DNA of 64,000 nt from Roseovarius litorisediminis (GCF_900172295.1 NZ_FWFL01000010.1:62001-126000); one strand, 5' to 3'. Shown: positions 42,842 to 52,700, numbered from the stretch's first letter. Made by a program: numbers and translations. The notes: generated from the letters alone by a model not told the origin.

Positions 42842-44176
42842 TCAGAGGTAGTCTGAACGTTGCAATCCATACTTGGCCATTTTCTCGTTTAGCGTGCGCC
42901 GAGGCAGGCACAATTCATCCATGACAGAGGCAATACTGCCCTTGTGACGACGCATCGTGTTGTCAATCAACATCCGCTCAAACGCTTCAACATATTCCTT
43001 TAGCGGTTTGCCCTCGGTGGTCATGACCGGCTGCATTTCCTGATGGTCAGACATCAGAAGTGAAGCAATAGTGCCGCTGCCTCGTCTCGACTGTAGTACC
43101 GCTCGCTCAGAAATGTTAAATAACTGCCGCACATTGCCCGGCCAGGGCGCCTGCAACAATTGTGCCGCTTCCTGTGCGGAAACCTGCGGCGGCTCACACC
43201 CATAGTCATCGGCAAACTGTTCCCCAAAACGGGTAAAGAGGGTCAGAATATCTTCACCCCTCTGACGTAGCGGCGGCACCGTAATCCTGAGCGATGCCAG
43301 TCGATAGAACAGATCCGCACGAAGAGCGTCTTCGCAGGTGCGGTCTTGCTCTTGCATGTTGCAGATTGCGACAATGCGGGTTTCAGGCGGTGTGCCCTCA
43401 TCGTTGATAAAGGTAAGCAGCCGCGCTTGGGCCGCATCACTCAGGGCTTCGATATCTTCCAGCACCAAAGTGCCGCCGCGCGCCTCTTCAACAGCGGGCA
43501 ACTGGCTATCTTCAGGGTTCATCGGGCCAAACAGGCGTTTGACCAACGCATCCGGCTCGAAGGCGGCACAAGACACCAACACGAATTTCTTTCCGGCCCG
43601 GGCCCCTACTGCGTGCAGCGCATGCGCTACCAGAGTCTTACCGGTTCCGGTTTCGCCCTCGATCAGCACATGGCCATCCGCCTGCCCCAGATCCAGAACA
43701 TCCTCTTTCAGCCGCTCCATCACCGGGCTTGCACCGATCAGCTTTTTCATCAGCTGACCGCCATCAGACAATTCTCTGCGCAGCGCCCGGCTATCGAGGG
43801 TCATCCGCCGCGAATTGGTGGCTTTCTTCGCCAACTCGTTCATCCGGTCAGGGTTGAACGGTTTTTCCAGGAAATCGTAGGCGCCGATACGCATCGCCTC
43901 GACGGCCATTGGCACATCCCCGTGGCCCGTGATCATAATGACAGGCAGGCTTGAATCCGTCCCCATGAGCTTTTTGAGAAACTGCATCCCGTCCATGCCG
44001 GGCATTTTGATATCTGTAACAACGATCCCCGGATAATCAGGGGTAAGAATTTTGAGTGCCTCTTCGGCGCTCGGAAACGCCTCGGTGTCATAGCCGGACA
44101 AGGCCAGCCATTGGCTGATCGACTGGCGCATGTCTTTTTCGTCGTCAATGATCGCAATTTTCATCGCACTTGGCAT
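42842..44176 (-). CDS. DctD-like response regulator lacking the GAFTGA loop
   Basis: 444-aa NtrC/DctD-type regulator. The receiver domain shows the phosphoacceptor Asp in GIVVTDIKMPGMDG and Lys in FLEKPFNPDRM. The AAA+ domain has Walker A GETGTGKTLVAH and the altered Walker B LVLEDIEAL. Where sigma-54 activators have GAFTGA, this protein reads AAFEPDALVKRLFGPMNPED, so the sigma-54 contact loop is absent. The Fis-type helix-turn-helix is at the end (GSIASVMDELCLPRRTLNEK). GGAG precedes ATG 44176, and the stop of the kinase gene lies 6 bp upstream, so kinase and regulator are one operon. Confidence 0.92.
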   Translation of the reverse strand: MPSAMKIAIIDDEKDMRQSISQWLALSGYDTEAFPSAEEALKILTPDYPGIVVTDIKMPGMDGMQFLKKLMGTDSSLPVIMITGHGDVPMAVEAMRIGAYDFLEKPFNPDRMNELAKKATNSRRMTLDSRALRRELSDGGQLMKKLIGASPVMERLKEDVLDLGQADGHVLIEGETGTGKTLVAHALHAVGARAGKKFVLVSCAAFEPDALVKRLFGPMNPEDSQLPAVEEARGGTLVLEDIEALSDAAQARLLTFINDEGTPPETRIVAICNMQEQDRTCEDALRADLFYRLASLRITVPPLRQRGEDILTLFTRFGEQFADDYGCEPPQVSAQEAAQLLQAPWPGNVRQLFNISERAVLQSRRGSGTIASLLMSDHQEMQPVMTTEGKPLKEYVEAFERMLIDNTMRRHKGSIASVMDELCLPRRTLNEKMAKYGLQRSDYL

Positions 44177-44182
44177 TTTTCG

Positions 44183-45943
44183 TTACTCCGCTGCACGGGT
44201 CTCTTCTGGCAAGATAGGTAACTGTACCTCAAATACAGCCCCCCCGCCTGCTGCATTGCGCGCGGTAAGGCGCCCCCCAAGGTCGTTCACGATCCCGGAG
44301 GAAATGGCAAGGCCCAGTCCGACACCATCGCCGGGCTGTTTGGTTGTGTAGAAAGGCTCGAACAACTTGTCGAAATCGTTGATACCGTACCCATTGTCGC
44401 GCACTGTCAGCATCGCTGTCTCTCCTGCTGCAAGCAGAATATCAACTGTAGCATCCTCAACGTTCTCCGTCGCATCCATCGCGTTACGCAAAAGATTGAT
44501 CATCACCTGCTCGACGCGCACCCGATCCGCCATGACCATCACCGGCTCACTGGGCAACGCGCGGGTGATCTTGACCCTGCCCTGACGCAGTTGAGGCTCC
44601 ATCATAGATAAGGCCGAGGCAAGCGCATCGCCCATATTTACAGGCTCAAACGTGTCTCCACTGTGTCGGGCGTAAGATTTCAACTGCTTGGTGATCGCCC
44701 CCATCCGTTCGATCAGATCGTCGATGCGTTGAAACGACGACAAGGCTTCGTCCGGGCGATGGCGATTCAGCAAAAGACGCGCCCCTGCGAGATATGTCTT
44801 CATTGCCGCAAGCGGCTGATTCAGTTCATGACTTACAGCGGCTGACATTTCGCCCAAGGCGGCCAGTTTCGAGCTTTGCGCAAGCGTCTGTTCAGCCACT
44901 GCCAGGTTCTCTTGAACGCGCTCACGCTCGGCAATTTCCCGCTGCAACCTTGCGTTCAATGCGCGAAGCTCTGCCGATTCCCGCTGGAACAAAGCCATGC
45001 GCACGGCGGTCTTTCGGTTCAGAAAATAGAAGGCAAGTGCAAGAAGAATCGCAAATGCCATGATTTCCAGTGCCAGAACCCCGTTCACCTTTTCGCGCAC
45101 ACTGGCGTAGGTTGTGAAGCTGGCGATCCGCCAGCCGCGAAAGGCAACACGGCCTTCGACCCGCATCACGGCCTCGCCCTGCAAATAGGCGTCAGCTGGC
45201 AAGGTCGTCCAGTCCGCGGTTGCCTGAATAGCGCGTTGGATAGCACTGTTTACCGGTTCGCGCGCCAGGGCATCGGCCTCACTCAGACCGCGCCAACGCG
45301 GTTCAGTCGCCAGAATGATCCGGCCTTCGGTATCCGTAACCAATACCGCATCAGAGATACCGGCCCAGGCACGTTCATATTTGCGCAGGTCCACTTCGAC
45401 GACGATCACACCGACAAGTTCGTTCTGGCTTTCGATACGTCGTGAATAATAGAAATTGTATTGTCCGGTTTCCTGCTTCAACACTTTGAAAACAGTGTCC
45501 GATGATCGCAACGCGTCTACATAATATGGCGCTTGTTTGAGAGATTGGCCCAGGGAATTTCTGACCGTTGAAGCAACTGTGCGGCCTTCATTGTCGAGCA
45601 ACGTCAAAGACGCGGCCCCGATCTCATCCAGGAACGAGATCAGCCGCTGTGTGGATTGCGCATAATCCCCGGTGTTGAGCGCCGAAATCAATGTCGGGTC
45701 GCGTGCCAGCAATTGTGGAACAATCGCGTTCTGCCGAAGTTCACTCAGCAGATTTCCACTGTAAAGCACCAGCCGCAATTCGGCGCGATTGCGGGTATTT
45801 TCAGTGAAACGGTCTGTCAGCAGCTTATTGGTGAAAAGCACTATGGAAACAGCCAGCGCTATCAGCAGGATAAGCACGATTCTTACGCGCCACCTTCTGG
45901 GGCGCATCCGGTTTAGGGAAATGGTCGCGGGCGTGTTTGCCAT
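44183..45943 (-). CDS. DctB-like sensor histidine kinase
   Basis: 586-aa membrane kinase. Two helices (VRIVLILLIALAVSIVLFTN and IMAFAILLALAFYFLNRK) bracket a periplasmic PDC/PAS sensor domain of the DctB type (around residues 45-290), then a coiled-coil linker (LRALNARLQREIAERERVQE), the H-box AAVSHELNQPLAAMKTYL with the phosphorylated His, the N-box NLLRNAMDATENV and G-boxes DNGYGI and GDGVGLGLAI. DctB senses C4-dicarboxylates; no dctPQM transporter is next to it, so the ligand is open. It sits 6 bp upstream of the regulator gene. Confidence 0.93.
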   Translation of the reverse strand: MANTPATISLNRMRPRRWRVRIVLILLIALAVSIVLFTNKLLTDRFTENTRNRAELRLVLYSGNLLSELRQNAIVPQLLARDPTLISALNTGDYAQSTQRLISFLDEIGAASLTLLDNEGRTVASTVRNSLGQSLKQAPYYVDALRSSDTVFKVLKQETGQYNFYYSRRIESQNELVGVIVVEVDLRKYERAWAGISDAVLVTDTEGRIILATEPRWRGLSEADALAREPVNSAIQRAIQATADWTTLPADAYLQGEAVMRVEGRVAFRGWRIASFTTYASVREKVNGVLALEIMAFAILLALAFYFLNRKTAVRMALFQRESAELRALNARLQREIAERERVQENLAVAEQTLAQSSKLAALGEMSAAVSHELNQPLAAMKTYLAGARLLLNRHRPDEALSSFQRIDDLIERMGAITKQLKSYARHSGDTFEPVNMGDALASALSMMEPQLRQGRVKITRALPSEPVMVMADRVRVEQVMINLLRNAMDATENVEDATVDILLAAGETAMLTVRDNGYGINDFDKLFEPFYTTKQPGDGVGLGLAISSGIVNDLGGRLTARNAAGGGAVFEVQLPILPEETRAAE

Positions 45944-45982
45944 AGTGCCAACCTACGCGGCGCAGGCCGAAGCCTCAAGCGC

Positions 45983-46651
45983 TCAGGCGTGGGCAAGCTG
46001 ATCAATCAGACCCCTGAACAGTGCGGCACCGTCAGTGCCGCCATGCAACGGATCAGCCATGCGCTCAGGATGCGGCATCATCCCGAGAACCCGGCGATTC
46101 TCTGAAAGGATTCCAGCAATGTCGCGCGCCGACCCGTTGGGGTTATCCACATAGGTAAACGCGATCCGGTCATCGCCCTGCAAACGGTCCAGCGTCGCCT
46201 CGTCGGCGAAATAGTTTCCATCGTGATGCGCGATCGGGACCGTAATTATCGCGCCCTTCTCATAGCCCGACGTATAGGCACTGTTCGTGGTTGCCACACG
46301 CAATTCAACTGGCTTGCAGATATATTTCAGGTTCGCGTTGCGCAGCAGGACACCCGGCAATAGTCCCGTTTCTGTCAAAACCTGAAAACCATTACACACC
46401 CCAAAGACGTATCCGCCCTTGTTGGCGTGTTTGATGACGGACTGACAGATAGGAGAATTGGCCGCAATAGCGCCGCAGCGCAGGTAGTCACCAAAGGAAA
46501 ATCCACCCGGAACCCCGATCAGATCGATCCCTTCAGGCAGAGCGGTGTCCTTGTGCCAGATCATGGTCACATCGGCACCGGCATTTTCCAACGCCACAGC
46601 CAGATCACGGTCACAGTTGGATCCGGGGAAGACGATGACAGCCGCTTTCAT
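45983..46651 (-). CDS. purQ: Phosphoribosylformylglycinamidine synthase subunit I (glutaminase)
   Basis: 222-aa class I glutaminase of purine synthesis, which feeds ammonia to PurL. Nucleophile Cys is in [11 protein letters not shown], and the His-Glu pair is in [11 protein letters not shown]. Start [20 protein letters not shown] is typical. It forms the tail of the cluster purC-purS-(dehydrogenase)-purQ on the minus strand; purL is not in the window. Confidence 0.97.
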   Translation of the reverse strand: MKAAVIVFPGSNCDRDLAVALENAGADVTMIWHKDTALPEGIDLIGVPGGFSFGDYLRCGAIAANSPICQSVIKHANKGGYVFGVCNGFQVLTETGLLPGVLLRNANLKYICKPVELRVATTNSAYTSGYEKGAIITVPIAHHDGNYFADEATLDRLQGDDRIAFTYVDNPNGSARDIAGILSENRRVLGMMPHPERMADPLHGGTDGAALFRGLIDQLAHA

Positions 46652-46661
46652 GGCGCTCTCC

Positions 46662-47705
46662 TTAGCTTGAAAAATCTGTGATGACTGCTACGCCGGGCGG
46701 GGCGGCTTTGTCAAACGCCGCCAGCTCGGAATTTACACCGCTCAGGGCAATCCGGCGCGTCACCAGCGGGCTGAGGTCAACATGTCCGCCTTCGATCAGG
46801 CTCAGCAGGCTGGGATAGCGCCAGCTTGGCATGCCGCGCGTGCCGTAGATCGCCAGTTGGCCGGAATAAACCACATCCATCGGAATTGGCATGATGGCAT
46901 GATCGCCCGCCGGCATGCCAACCTGCACCATCCGCCCCAGTTTTCGCAGGGATTTCAGCGCACCTATCGTTGTCGCTGCGACGCCCAGGGCCTCAATTGC
47001 CAGATCCGCACCACCACCGGTGATATCGCGCACCGCCTGCGCCGCATCCGTCTGGGCCGCATTTATCACCGCATCCGCCCCAAGGCTTGTGGCATAGGCC
47101 AGTTTTTCGGGCACGATATCGACCACAACAACACGCGCGCCCAGGGCACGCCCCAGCAAAAGCGCCGAAATTCCCACGCCCCCGCCGCCAAACACCGCCA
47201 GCCACTCGCCGGGGCGCAGGGCGGCGCGTCCGGTCAGCGCATGCCAGGCGGTTGTGACCCGGCAGCCAAGGCCTGCGGCCAGTTCCGGGCTGATACTTGC
47301 GGGCAAGGCGGTCAGGTTGGCATCGGCAAAAGGCACAGCAATCTGTTCTGCAAAGGCCCCCGGTATGGTGAACCCCGGCACTGCCTGATCAAGGCAGATC
47401 GTCTGGTTTCCGGCGGCGCAATCGGGGCAAGCGCCACAGGCCAGAATAAAGGGCGCAATCACCCGGTCGCCCAACCGCCAGCGGGTTACGCCCTGCCCAA
47501 CGGCGATCACCTCGCCGCAAAATTCATGACCCGGCGTATGTGGCAGCGAAACATCAGGGTCCGCTCCAACCCACGCATGCCAGTCAGAGCGGCAAACCCC
47601 GCAAGCCAGCACCCTGACGACTACACCGCCCTTTGGTGGCTCAGGATCAGGCAGATCGACAATTTCCAGAGGTGCGCGCCAGGCGGTCAGCCGGGCAGCC
47701 CGCAT
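46662..47705 (-). CDS. Zinc-dependent alcohol dehydrogenase (MDR family)
   Basis: 347-aa medium-chain dehydrogenase. Catalytic zinc ligands are in [15 protein letters not shown] and [18 protein letters not shown], structural-zinc cysteines in [18 protein letters not shown], and the Rossmann motif [18 protein letters not shown] is for NAD(P). Cofactor and substrate cannot be specified. It overlaps the purS stop by one base (TGATG) and is 10 bp before purQ, so an unrelated oxidoreductase is placed inside a purine operon. Confidence 0.93.
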   Translation of the reverse strand: MRAARLTAWRAPLEIVDLPDPEPPKGGVVVRVLACGVCRSDWHAWVGADPDVSLPHTPGHEFCGEVIAVGQGVTRWRLGDRVIAPFILACGACPDCAAGNQTICLDQAVPGFTIPGAFAEQIAVPFADANLTALPASISPELAAGLGCRVTTAWHALTGRAALRPGEWLAVFGGGGVGISALLLGRALGARVVVVDIVPEKLAYATSLGADAVINAAQTDAAQAVRDITGGGADLAIEALGVAATTIGALKSLRKLGRMVQVGMPAGDHAIMPIPMDVVYSGQLAIYGTRGMPSWRYPSLLSLIEGGHVDLSPLVTRRIALSGVNSELAAFDKAAPPGVAVITDFSS

Positions 47706-47944
47706 CAGGCCAGCTCCACCGAGTAGCTTTCGATCACGGTATTCGCCAGCAGCTTTTCACACATGTCGGTCACGGTCTTGCGGGCCTTCGCCTCATCGGT
47801 CTCGGCCAGATCAAGTTCGATCACCTTACCCTGACGTACGCCCTCGACCCCGTCAAAGCCAAGGCTGCCAAGTGCGTGTCGCACCGCCTCGCCCTGCGGA
47901 TCCAGAACCCCGTTTTTCAACATGACATGCACGCGTGCTTTCAT
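47705..47944 (-). CDS. purS: Phosphoribosylformylglycinamidine synthase subunit PurS
   Basis: 79-aa structural subunit of the FGAM synthase complex. MKARVHVMLKNGVLDPQGEA and ALGSLGFDGVEGVRQGKVIE are typical. The start is at 47944, 57 bp after purC. Confidence 0.96.
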   Translation of the reverse strand: MKARVHVMLKNGVLDPQGEAVRHALGSLGFDGVEGVRQGKVIELDLAETDEAKARKTVTDMCEKLLANTVIESYSVELA

Positions 47945-48001
47945 GGCTCATTTCCTGTTTTTCGTCGGTGTCGGGCACCGGGTGGCAATTCTCGGTCCGG
48001 A

Positions 48002-48763
48002 TCAGTTGATCAGCGTGGGCCGTGTCATCGGTGTTGCGTTCTTCGGCATCACCCCCAAACGCGTGGCCACTTCGGTATAGGCATCCGTCAGACTGCCCAG
48101 GTCGCGGCGGAACACGTCCTTGTCCAGTTTCTGACCGGTTTCGATATCCCACAGGCGGCAACTGTCGGGGCTGATTTCATCGGCCACGATCAGCCGCTGG
48201 AAATCCCCATCATACACCCGGCCGATCTCGATCTTGAAATCAATCAGCCTGATGCCGACGCCGTACATCACACCCGCCAGAAAATCATTTACCCGAAGCG
48301 CAAGGCTTAGGATATCGTCCATGTCCTGCTGACTGGCCCAGCCAAAGGCGGCAATATGTTCTTCGGTGACCAGCGGATCGCCAAGCGAGTCGTCTTTCAG
48401 GCAATATTCCACGATCGGCCGGGGCAGTTGGGTACCTTCGTCCATACCAAGCCGCTTGGCCATCGTCCCGGCGGCGTAGTTGCGCACGATCACCTCAAGC
48501 GGGATAATTTCGCAGGCACGAACCAGTTGTTCGCGCATATTCAGCCGTTTCATGAAATGCGTGGGCACACCAATATTGTTGAGCCCCGTCATGAAATATT
48601 CAGACAGCAGGTTGTTCAACACACCCTTGCCCTCAATTACAGCTTTCTTTTCAGCATTAAAGGCCGTGGCGTCATCCTTGAAATACTGCACAATGGTGCC
48701 CGGTTCGGGCCCCTCGTACATGGTTTTCGCCTTGCCTTCGTAAATTTTCTTACGCCGTGCCAT
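48002..48763 (-). CDS. purC: Phosphoribosylaminoimidazole-succinocarboxamide synthase (SAICAR synthetase)
   Basis: 253-aa enzyme joining CAIR with aspartate in purine synthesis. [20 protein letters not shown] is the ATP-binding N-terminus, and [20 protein letters not shown] and [16 protein letters not shown] are signature segments. Start ATG 48763 ([18 protein letters not shown]) has GGAG five bases upstream; the longer frame to 48880 adds 39 unsupported residues. First gene of the purC-purS-dehydrogenase-purQ set. Confidence 0.97.
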   Translation of the reverse strand: MARRKKIYEGKAKTMYEGPEPGTIVQYFKDDATAFNAEKKAVIEGKGVLNNLLSEYFMTGLNNIGVPTHFMKRLNMREQLVRACEIIPLEVIVRNYAAGTMAKRLGMDEGTQLPRPIVEYCLKDDSLGDPLVTEEHIAAFGWASQQDMDDILSLALRVNDFLAGVMYGVGIRLIDFKIEIGRVYDGDFQRLIVADEISPDSCRLWDIETGQKLDKDVFRRDLGSLTDAYTEVATRLGVMPKNATPMTRPTLIN

Positions 48764-48919
48764 GGACACTCCGTCGCTTAGCCGGGGCCGAGTCCCCAAT
48801 GCCGTTGCGTCCTCATAGTGCATGGGCAGCATTGTCGCAAGATGGCGTTGGGGCTTGCCCTTGCTGCGCCGGAGTTGCATATCTGTTTCAACATCAACAC
48901 CTGATCAGGGGAATTGCCC

Positions 48920-49234
48920 ATGACCACCTTCGACGACCGCGAATCCGCATTTGAAAACAAATTTGCCCATGACGAAGAAATGAACTTCCGCGCTGAGGCC
49001 CGCCGCAACAAGCTTCTGGGCCTTTGGGCAGCCGAGTTGATGGGCAAAACCGGCGAAGACGCTGACGCTTACGCAAAAGAGGTTGTTAAGTCGGATTTCG
49101 AAGAAGCCGGTATTGAAGATGTCGTGCGCAAGGTCGCCGGCGATCTGGGCGATATCGCTGATGCCGACACGATCCGGAAAAAAATGGCTGAACTTCTGAT
49201 CGTTGCCAAAGGCCAGATCCTTAACGAAGTCTGA
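48920..49234 (+). CDS. F1-ATPase inhibitor subunit zeta (DUF1476)
   Basis: 104-aa helical protein (MTTFDDRESAFENKFAHDEE, then KLLGLWAAELMGKTGEDADA). Alphaproteobacterial zeta subunit that blocks ATP hydrolysis by the F1FO-ATPase through its N-terminus. The start at ATG 48920 has AGGGGA upstream; TTG 48914 is not needed. A strong terminator follows. Confidence 0.92.
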   Translation: MTTFDDRESAFENKFAHDEEMNFRAEARRNKLLGLWAAELMGKTGEDADAYAKEVVKSDFEEAGIEDVVRKVAGDLGDIADADTIRKKMAELLIVAKGQILNEV

Positions 49235-49253
49235 CCAGGCTCAATTTCAACGC

Positions 49254-49280
49254 AAAGGCGCGCCCTGTCGGCGCGCCTTT
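49254..49280 (+). terminator. Rho-independent terminator after the zeta gene
   Basis: AAAGGCGCGCC and GGCGCGCCTTT form an 11-bp perfect stem with a CTGTC loop, 20 bp after the stop. Confidence 0.85.
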
Positions 49281-49399
49281 GCCATTCATGATGCTGTGGC
49301 CAAATACAAACTGGCCTCACTATTGTGTTGAAAAAAATGAATTTGCGCTGACCAGGTAATCATGACAGTGCAGGCATGACTCTTAATTGGAAAACACAG

Positions 49400-50410
49400 A
49401 TGACCAACGCTTTGTCCCAAATGCTGGAAAGCCGCGACTGGATTCTGGCCGACGGTGCCACAGGCACAAATCTTTTCAACATGGGGCTCGAATCGGGTGA
49501 TGCGCCCGAAATGTGGAACGATAAGCACCCGGATCGCATTCAAAAGCTTTATTCAATGGCAGTGAACGCAGGCAGTGATCTGTTCCTGACCAATTCATTC
49601 GGGGGCAATGCTGCACGCCTCAAGCTGCATGGCGCCGAGAAACGTGCAAATGAGCTTTCGCGCATCTCGGCCGAGATCGGTCGTGACGTTGCCGACAAAG
49701 CAGGCCGAAAAGTGATCGTCGCGGGCTCGGTCGGGCCGACCGGAGAAATAATGGCGCCCTTGGGTGCGCTGACCCATGCGCTGGCCGTCGAAATTTTTCA
49801 TGAGCAAGCTGAAGGTCTGAAAGACGGCGGCGCCGATGTGCTGTGGCTGGAAACCATTTCAGCGCCTGAAGAATACAAAGCGGCTGCCGAGGCCTTTAAA
49901 CTGGCGGACATGCCCTGGTGTGGCACGATGAGTTTTGACACTGCCGGTCGCACGATGATGGGACTGACATCGGCCGAGATGGTTTCGATGGTAGAGAAAC
50001 TCGATCATCCACCACTGGCGTTTGGGGCCAATTGCGGCGTCGGCGCGTCCGATCTTTTGCGGACCGTTCTGAGTTTCGCGGCCCAGGGCACTGAACGCCC
50101 GATCATCGCAAAGGGTAACGCAGGCATTCCAAAATACGTAGATGGTCATATCCACTACGATGGGAATCCCGATCTGATGGCCGATTACGCCTGTCTGGCG
50201 CGTGATGCAGGGGCAACTATCATTGGCGGCTGCTGCGGCACCATGCCAGAACATCTTGAAAAAATGCACGAGGCACTGCACACCCGCCCGCGCGGTGAAC
50301 GCCCGGCGCTCGACGAGATTGCCAGCAAGCTTGGTGCTTTTTCCTCGGCGGCTGATGGCACCGGTGATGACGAGGCCGCGCCACGCCGCACCCGTCGTCG
50401 GCGCGGCTGA
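49400..50410 (+). CDS. bmt: Homocysteine methyltransferase (Bmt/MetH homocysteine-domain type)
   Basis: 336-aa zinc enzyme that transfers a methyl group to homocysteine. DGATGTNLFNMGLESGD, GGNAARLKLHG, and the zinc cysteines in FGANCGVGASDL and GGCCGTMPEHLEK are visible. Annotated as betaine-homocysteine methyltransferase in relatives, but here it may be the homocysteine-binding subunit of a split methionine synthase with the corrinoid protein at 51969. ATG 49400 is chosen over ATG 49376 for the family-like MTNALSQMLESRDW start. The C-terminus is Arg-rich. Confidence 0.9.
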   Translation: MTNALSQMLESRDWILADGATGTNLFNMGLESGDAPEMWNDKHPDRIQKLYSMAVNAGSDLFLTNSFGGNAARLKLHGAEKRANELSRISAEIGRDVADKAGRKVIVAGSVGPTGEIMAPLGALTHALAVEIFHEQAEGLKDGGADVLWLETISAPEEYKAAAEAFKLADMPWCGTMSFDTAGRTMMGLTSAEMVSMVEKLDHPPLAFGANCGVGASDLLRTVLSFAAQGTERPIIAKGNAGIPKYVDGHIHYDGNPDLMADYACLARDAGATIIGGCCGTMPEHLEKMHEALHTRPRGERPALDEIASKLGAFSSAADGTGDDEAAPRRTRRRRG

Positions 50411-50441
50411 ACCGGTCAGCCTAAAGCAGGTCACACTCAAC

Positions 50442-50690
50442 ATGTTTCGTCTTATCCTCGCCATTCTTGGGTTTGTGGCTCTGGGGGCGTGGGTCTTCGG
50501 TTACATCTGGATATCGGCCATGGCCTGCGCCTTTTCCGGCCCCAACAACACGTCCTGCACCGTTCCGCGTCCATGGCAGTTAGGTGGCGAAGACCTTTGG
50601 CTAATGGTGATACTGCCTGCGATGCTGGTTACAGCAATTTTTGGCCTGGCCTGGTTGGTGGGGGGCAAGCGTCAGAGCAACGACAGCTGA
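50442..50690 (+). CDS. Small two-span membrane protein
   Basis: 82-aa product (MFRLILAILGFVALGAWVFG, WLMVILPAMLVTAIFGLAWL) with two hydrophobic helices and two cysteines in a hydrophilic loop (MACAFSGPNNTSCTVPRPW), which may form a disulfide. No family recognised. It lies 31 bp after bmt and converges with the radical SAM gene, overlapping it by 19 bp. Confidence 0.65.
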   Translation: MFRLILAILGFVALGAWVFGYIWISAMACAFSGPNNTSCTVPRPWQLGGEDLWLMVILPAMLVTAIFGLAWLVGGKRQSNDS

Positions 50691-51757
50691 TCGCCCGGCC
50701 TTAGCGGTCTTTTAAACAGATCGCAGCGCAATGGCGGCAGAGGCGCGTTCAAGCCAAGCTTTTGCGCTGCCTTCTGAAACCGATCGGCAATCATTTCTGC
50801 ATAGCGCCCGCTACCGCGCATCCGCCGCCCCCAGTCAGCGGCATAGTTCTTGCCGCCGTGCATGTCGCGCACCAACCCCATTATGCGGCCTGCCCGATCC
50901 GGGTAGTGCACCTGCACCCATTCCTGAAACAGCGGCGCCACCTCTAGTGGCAGGCGCAGCATGATCCAGCTGGCTGCCACGGCTCCGGCATCATGCCCAG
51001 CCTGCAAAAGCGCCTCAATCTCGTGATCAGTCAGCCCCGGAATGATAGGCGACGTCATGATCCGCACCGGCACACCCGCGTTGCTAAGCGCCCGGATCAC
51101 AGCCAGCCGACGCTGCGGGGCGGGTGCGCGCGGTTCCAGTTTGCGCGACAGGCCCGCATCCAGCGTGGTCACCGATATCCCGACACGCACCAGTCCACGC
51201 GCGGCCATATCTGACAGGATATCAATATCACGCTCGATCAAAGTGCCTTTGGAAACCACCGCCACGGGATGATTGAAATTGCTTAATACCTGAAGGCACT
51301 TACGCATGATCTCATGTTTTTTTTCGATCGGCTGATAGGGGTCGGTGTTCGTACCAATAGCAATCGTCCGAGGTTGATAGGATTTTTGCCGCAGCTCTTG
51401 CTCCAGCACTTTGGGTGCGTCGGGGCGTGCAATCAGCCGGGTTTCAAAATCAAGACCCGCAGACATCCCCAACCAGGCGTGCGATGGACGGGCAAAGCAA
51501 TAGATGCACCCGTGTTCGCAGCCGCGATAAGGATTGACTGACCGGTCAAAGGGCAGATCAGGCGAGCGATTATACGTGATGGCACGTCTGGGCACTTCGA
51601 CTTCGGTATCGGTGCGCACCAACCGGATCTCTTCTTCGATTTCCCAGCCGTCCCCGTCATACGCTGTCTGCAGTTTTTCAAATCGCCCCGAGGCGTTACT
51701 ATGCGCCCCACGTGCCCGCGTTCGTAGCGATGGATTGAGCGATTTGTCTGGTGACAT
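50672..51757 (-). CDS. PA0069-family radical SAM protein
   Basis: 361-aa radical SAM protein. The cluster-binding motif is in NPYRGCEHGCIYCFARPSHA (CxxxCxYC). RTIAIGTNTDPYQPIEKKHE and VRIMTSPIIPGLTDHEIEAL are typical of the spore photoproduct lyase-like PA0069 group. Function of the group is not established. It is convergent with the small membrane protein gene. Confidence 0.93.
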   Translation of the reverse strand: MSPDKSLNPSLRTRARGAHSNASGRFEKLQTAYDGDGWEIEEEIRLVRTDTEVEVPRRAITYNRSPDLPFDRSVNPYRGCEHGCIYCFARPSHAWLGMSAGLDFETRLIARPDAPKVLEQELRQKSYQPRTIAIGTNTDPYQPIEKKHEIMRKCLQVLSNFNHPVAVVSKGTLIERDIDILSDMAARGLVRVGISVTTLDAGLSRKLEPRAPAPQRRLAVIRALSNAGVPVRIMTSPIIPGLTDHEIEALLQAGHDAGAVAASWIMLRLPLEVAPLFQEWVQVHYPDRAGRIMGLVRDMHGGKNYAADWGRRMRGSGRYAEMIADRFQKAAQKLGLNAPLPPLRCDLFKRPLRPGDQLSLL

Positions 51758-51968
51758 CGCACAAAATTAGAACATACAGTGAACATATGCAATAAAGTCA
51801 TGTAGAAGATGACAAGTTTTCTTTCAAACCTTCGTCAATAACAGGCTATACGTCGGAAGAGGCGCGGCCAATGTCGCAATTCGGAAAGTGCGATTGCGAC
51901 AAATTGACGAAAGCTGCATAAAAAGAATAACCCCGCGCTGCGGCGCCTAAAGATCAAGGATTTCTGTA

Positions 51969-52673
51969 ATGTCTGACGAAGAAGACGACATCATCCTGTC
52001 GGAACTGGACGACGAAGAACTTGTCCAGCAGATGTTCGATGACCTCTACGACGGTCTCAAGGAAGAGATCGAAGAAGCTGTGAACATCCTTCTTGAGCGG
52101 AAATGGGAACCCTACCGCATTCTGACCGAAGCGCTTGTGGGGGGAATGACCATCGTCGGTAAAGATTTCCGCGACGGCATTCTGTTCGTGCCTGAAGTTC
52201 TGTTGGCCGCTAACGCAATGAAGGGTGGTATGTTCATCCTCAAACCACTGCTGGCCGAAACCGGCGCACCGCGTGTCGGCAAAATGGTCATCGGTACGGT
52301 CAAGGGCGATATTCACGACATCGGTAAAAACCTCGTGTCGATGATGATGGAAGGCGCCGGATTTGAAGTGGTCGATCTGGGCATCAACAACCCTGTCGAA
52401 AACTACCTGGAAGCACTGGAAACCGAAAAGCCTGACATCCTGGGCATGTCGGCGCTGCTGACCACAACCATGCCGTATATGAAGGTTGTGATCGACACGC
52501 TGGTAGAGCAAGGCAAACGCGACGACTATGTCGTATTGGTCGGCGGCGCGCCACTGAACGAAGAATTTGGCAAAGCCATTGGCGCCGACGCCTATTGCCG
52601 CGATGCGGCTGTAGCCGTGGAAACCGCCAAGGATTTCATGTCGCGCAAACACAATCAGGGCGCCACGGGGTGA
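51969..52673 (+). CDS. Corrinoid (B12-binding) methyltransferase protein
   Basis: 234-aa cobalamin carrier with an N-terminal helical cap domain (LSELDDEELVQQMFDDLYDG to MTIVGKDFRDGILFVPEVLL) and the B12-binding domain DIHDIGKNLVSMMMEGAGFE, whose His is the lower axial ligand, with SALLTTTMPYMKVV and LVGGAPLNEEFG. This matches the B12 domain of MetH or MtbC/MtaC-type corrinoid proteins. A strong terminator follows at 52701, so it is a single gene or leads the cluster. Together with the bmt-like gene 1.6 kb away it suggests a split methionine synthase. Confidence 0.92.
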   Translation: MSDEEDDIILSELDDEELVQQMFDDLYDGLKEEIEEAVNILLERKWEPYRILTEALVGGMTIVGKDFRDGILFVPEVLLAANAMKGGMFILKPLLAETGAPRVGKMVIGTVKGDIHDIGKNLVSMMMEGAGFEVVDLGINNPVENYLEALETEKPDILGMSALLTTTMPYMKVVIDTLVEQGKRDDYVVLVGGAPLNEEFGKAIGADAYCRDAAVAVETAKDFMSRKHNQGATG

Positions 52674-52700
52674 TTTACCTCACCCTTTAGGCACTATAAA

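Noticed and set aside
42604..42924. Small frames in the gap upstream of rne
   Set aside because: No ribosome binding sites or family resemblance; better explained as the rne leader.
46782..47726. 314-codon open frame antisense to the alcohol dehydrogenase
   Set aside because: Shadow frame; the sense strand shows complete zinc and Rossmann motifs.
49290..49360. ATTGTGTTGAAAAAAATG resembling the end of the insertion-sequence relic
   Set aside because: No second end nearby; the match is short and could be chance.
51770..51968. Possible SAM-type riboswitch before the corrinoid gene
   Set aside because: I could not match it to any SAM or cobalamin riboswitch core; only short local hairpins are present.
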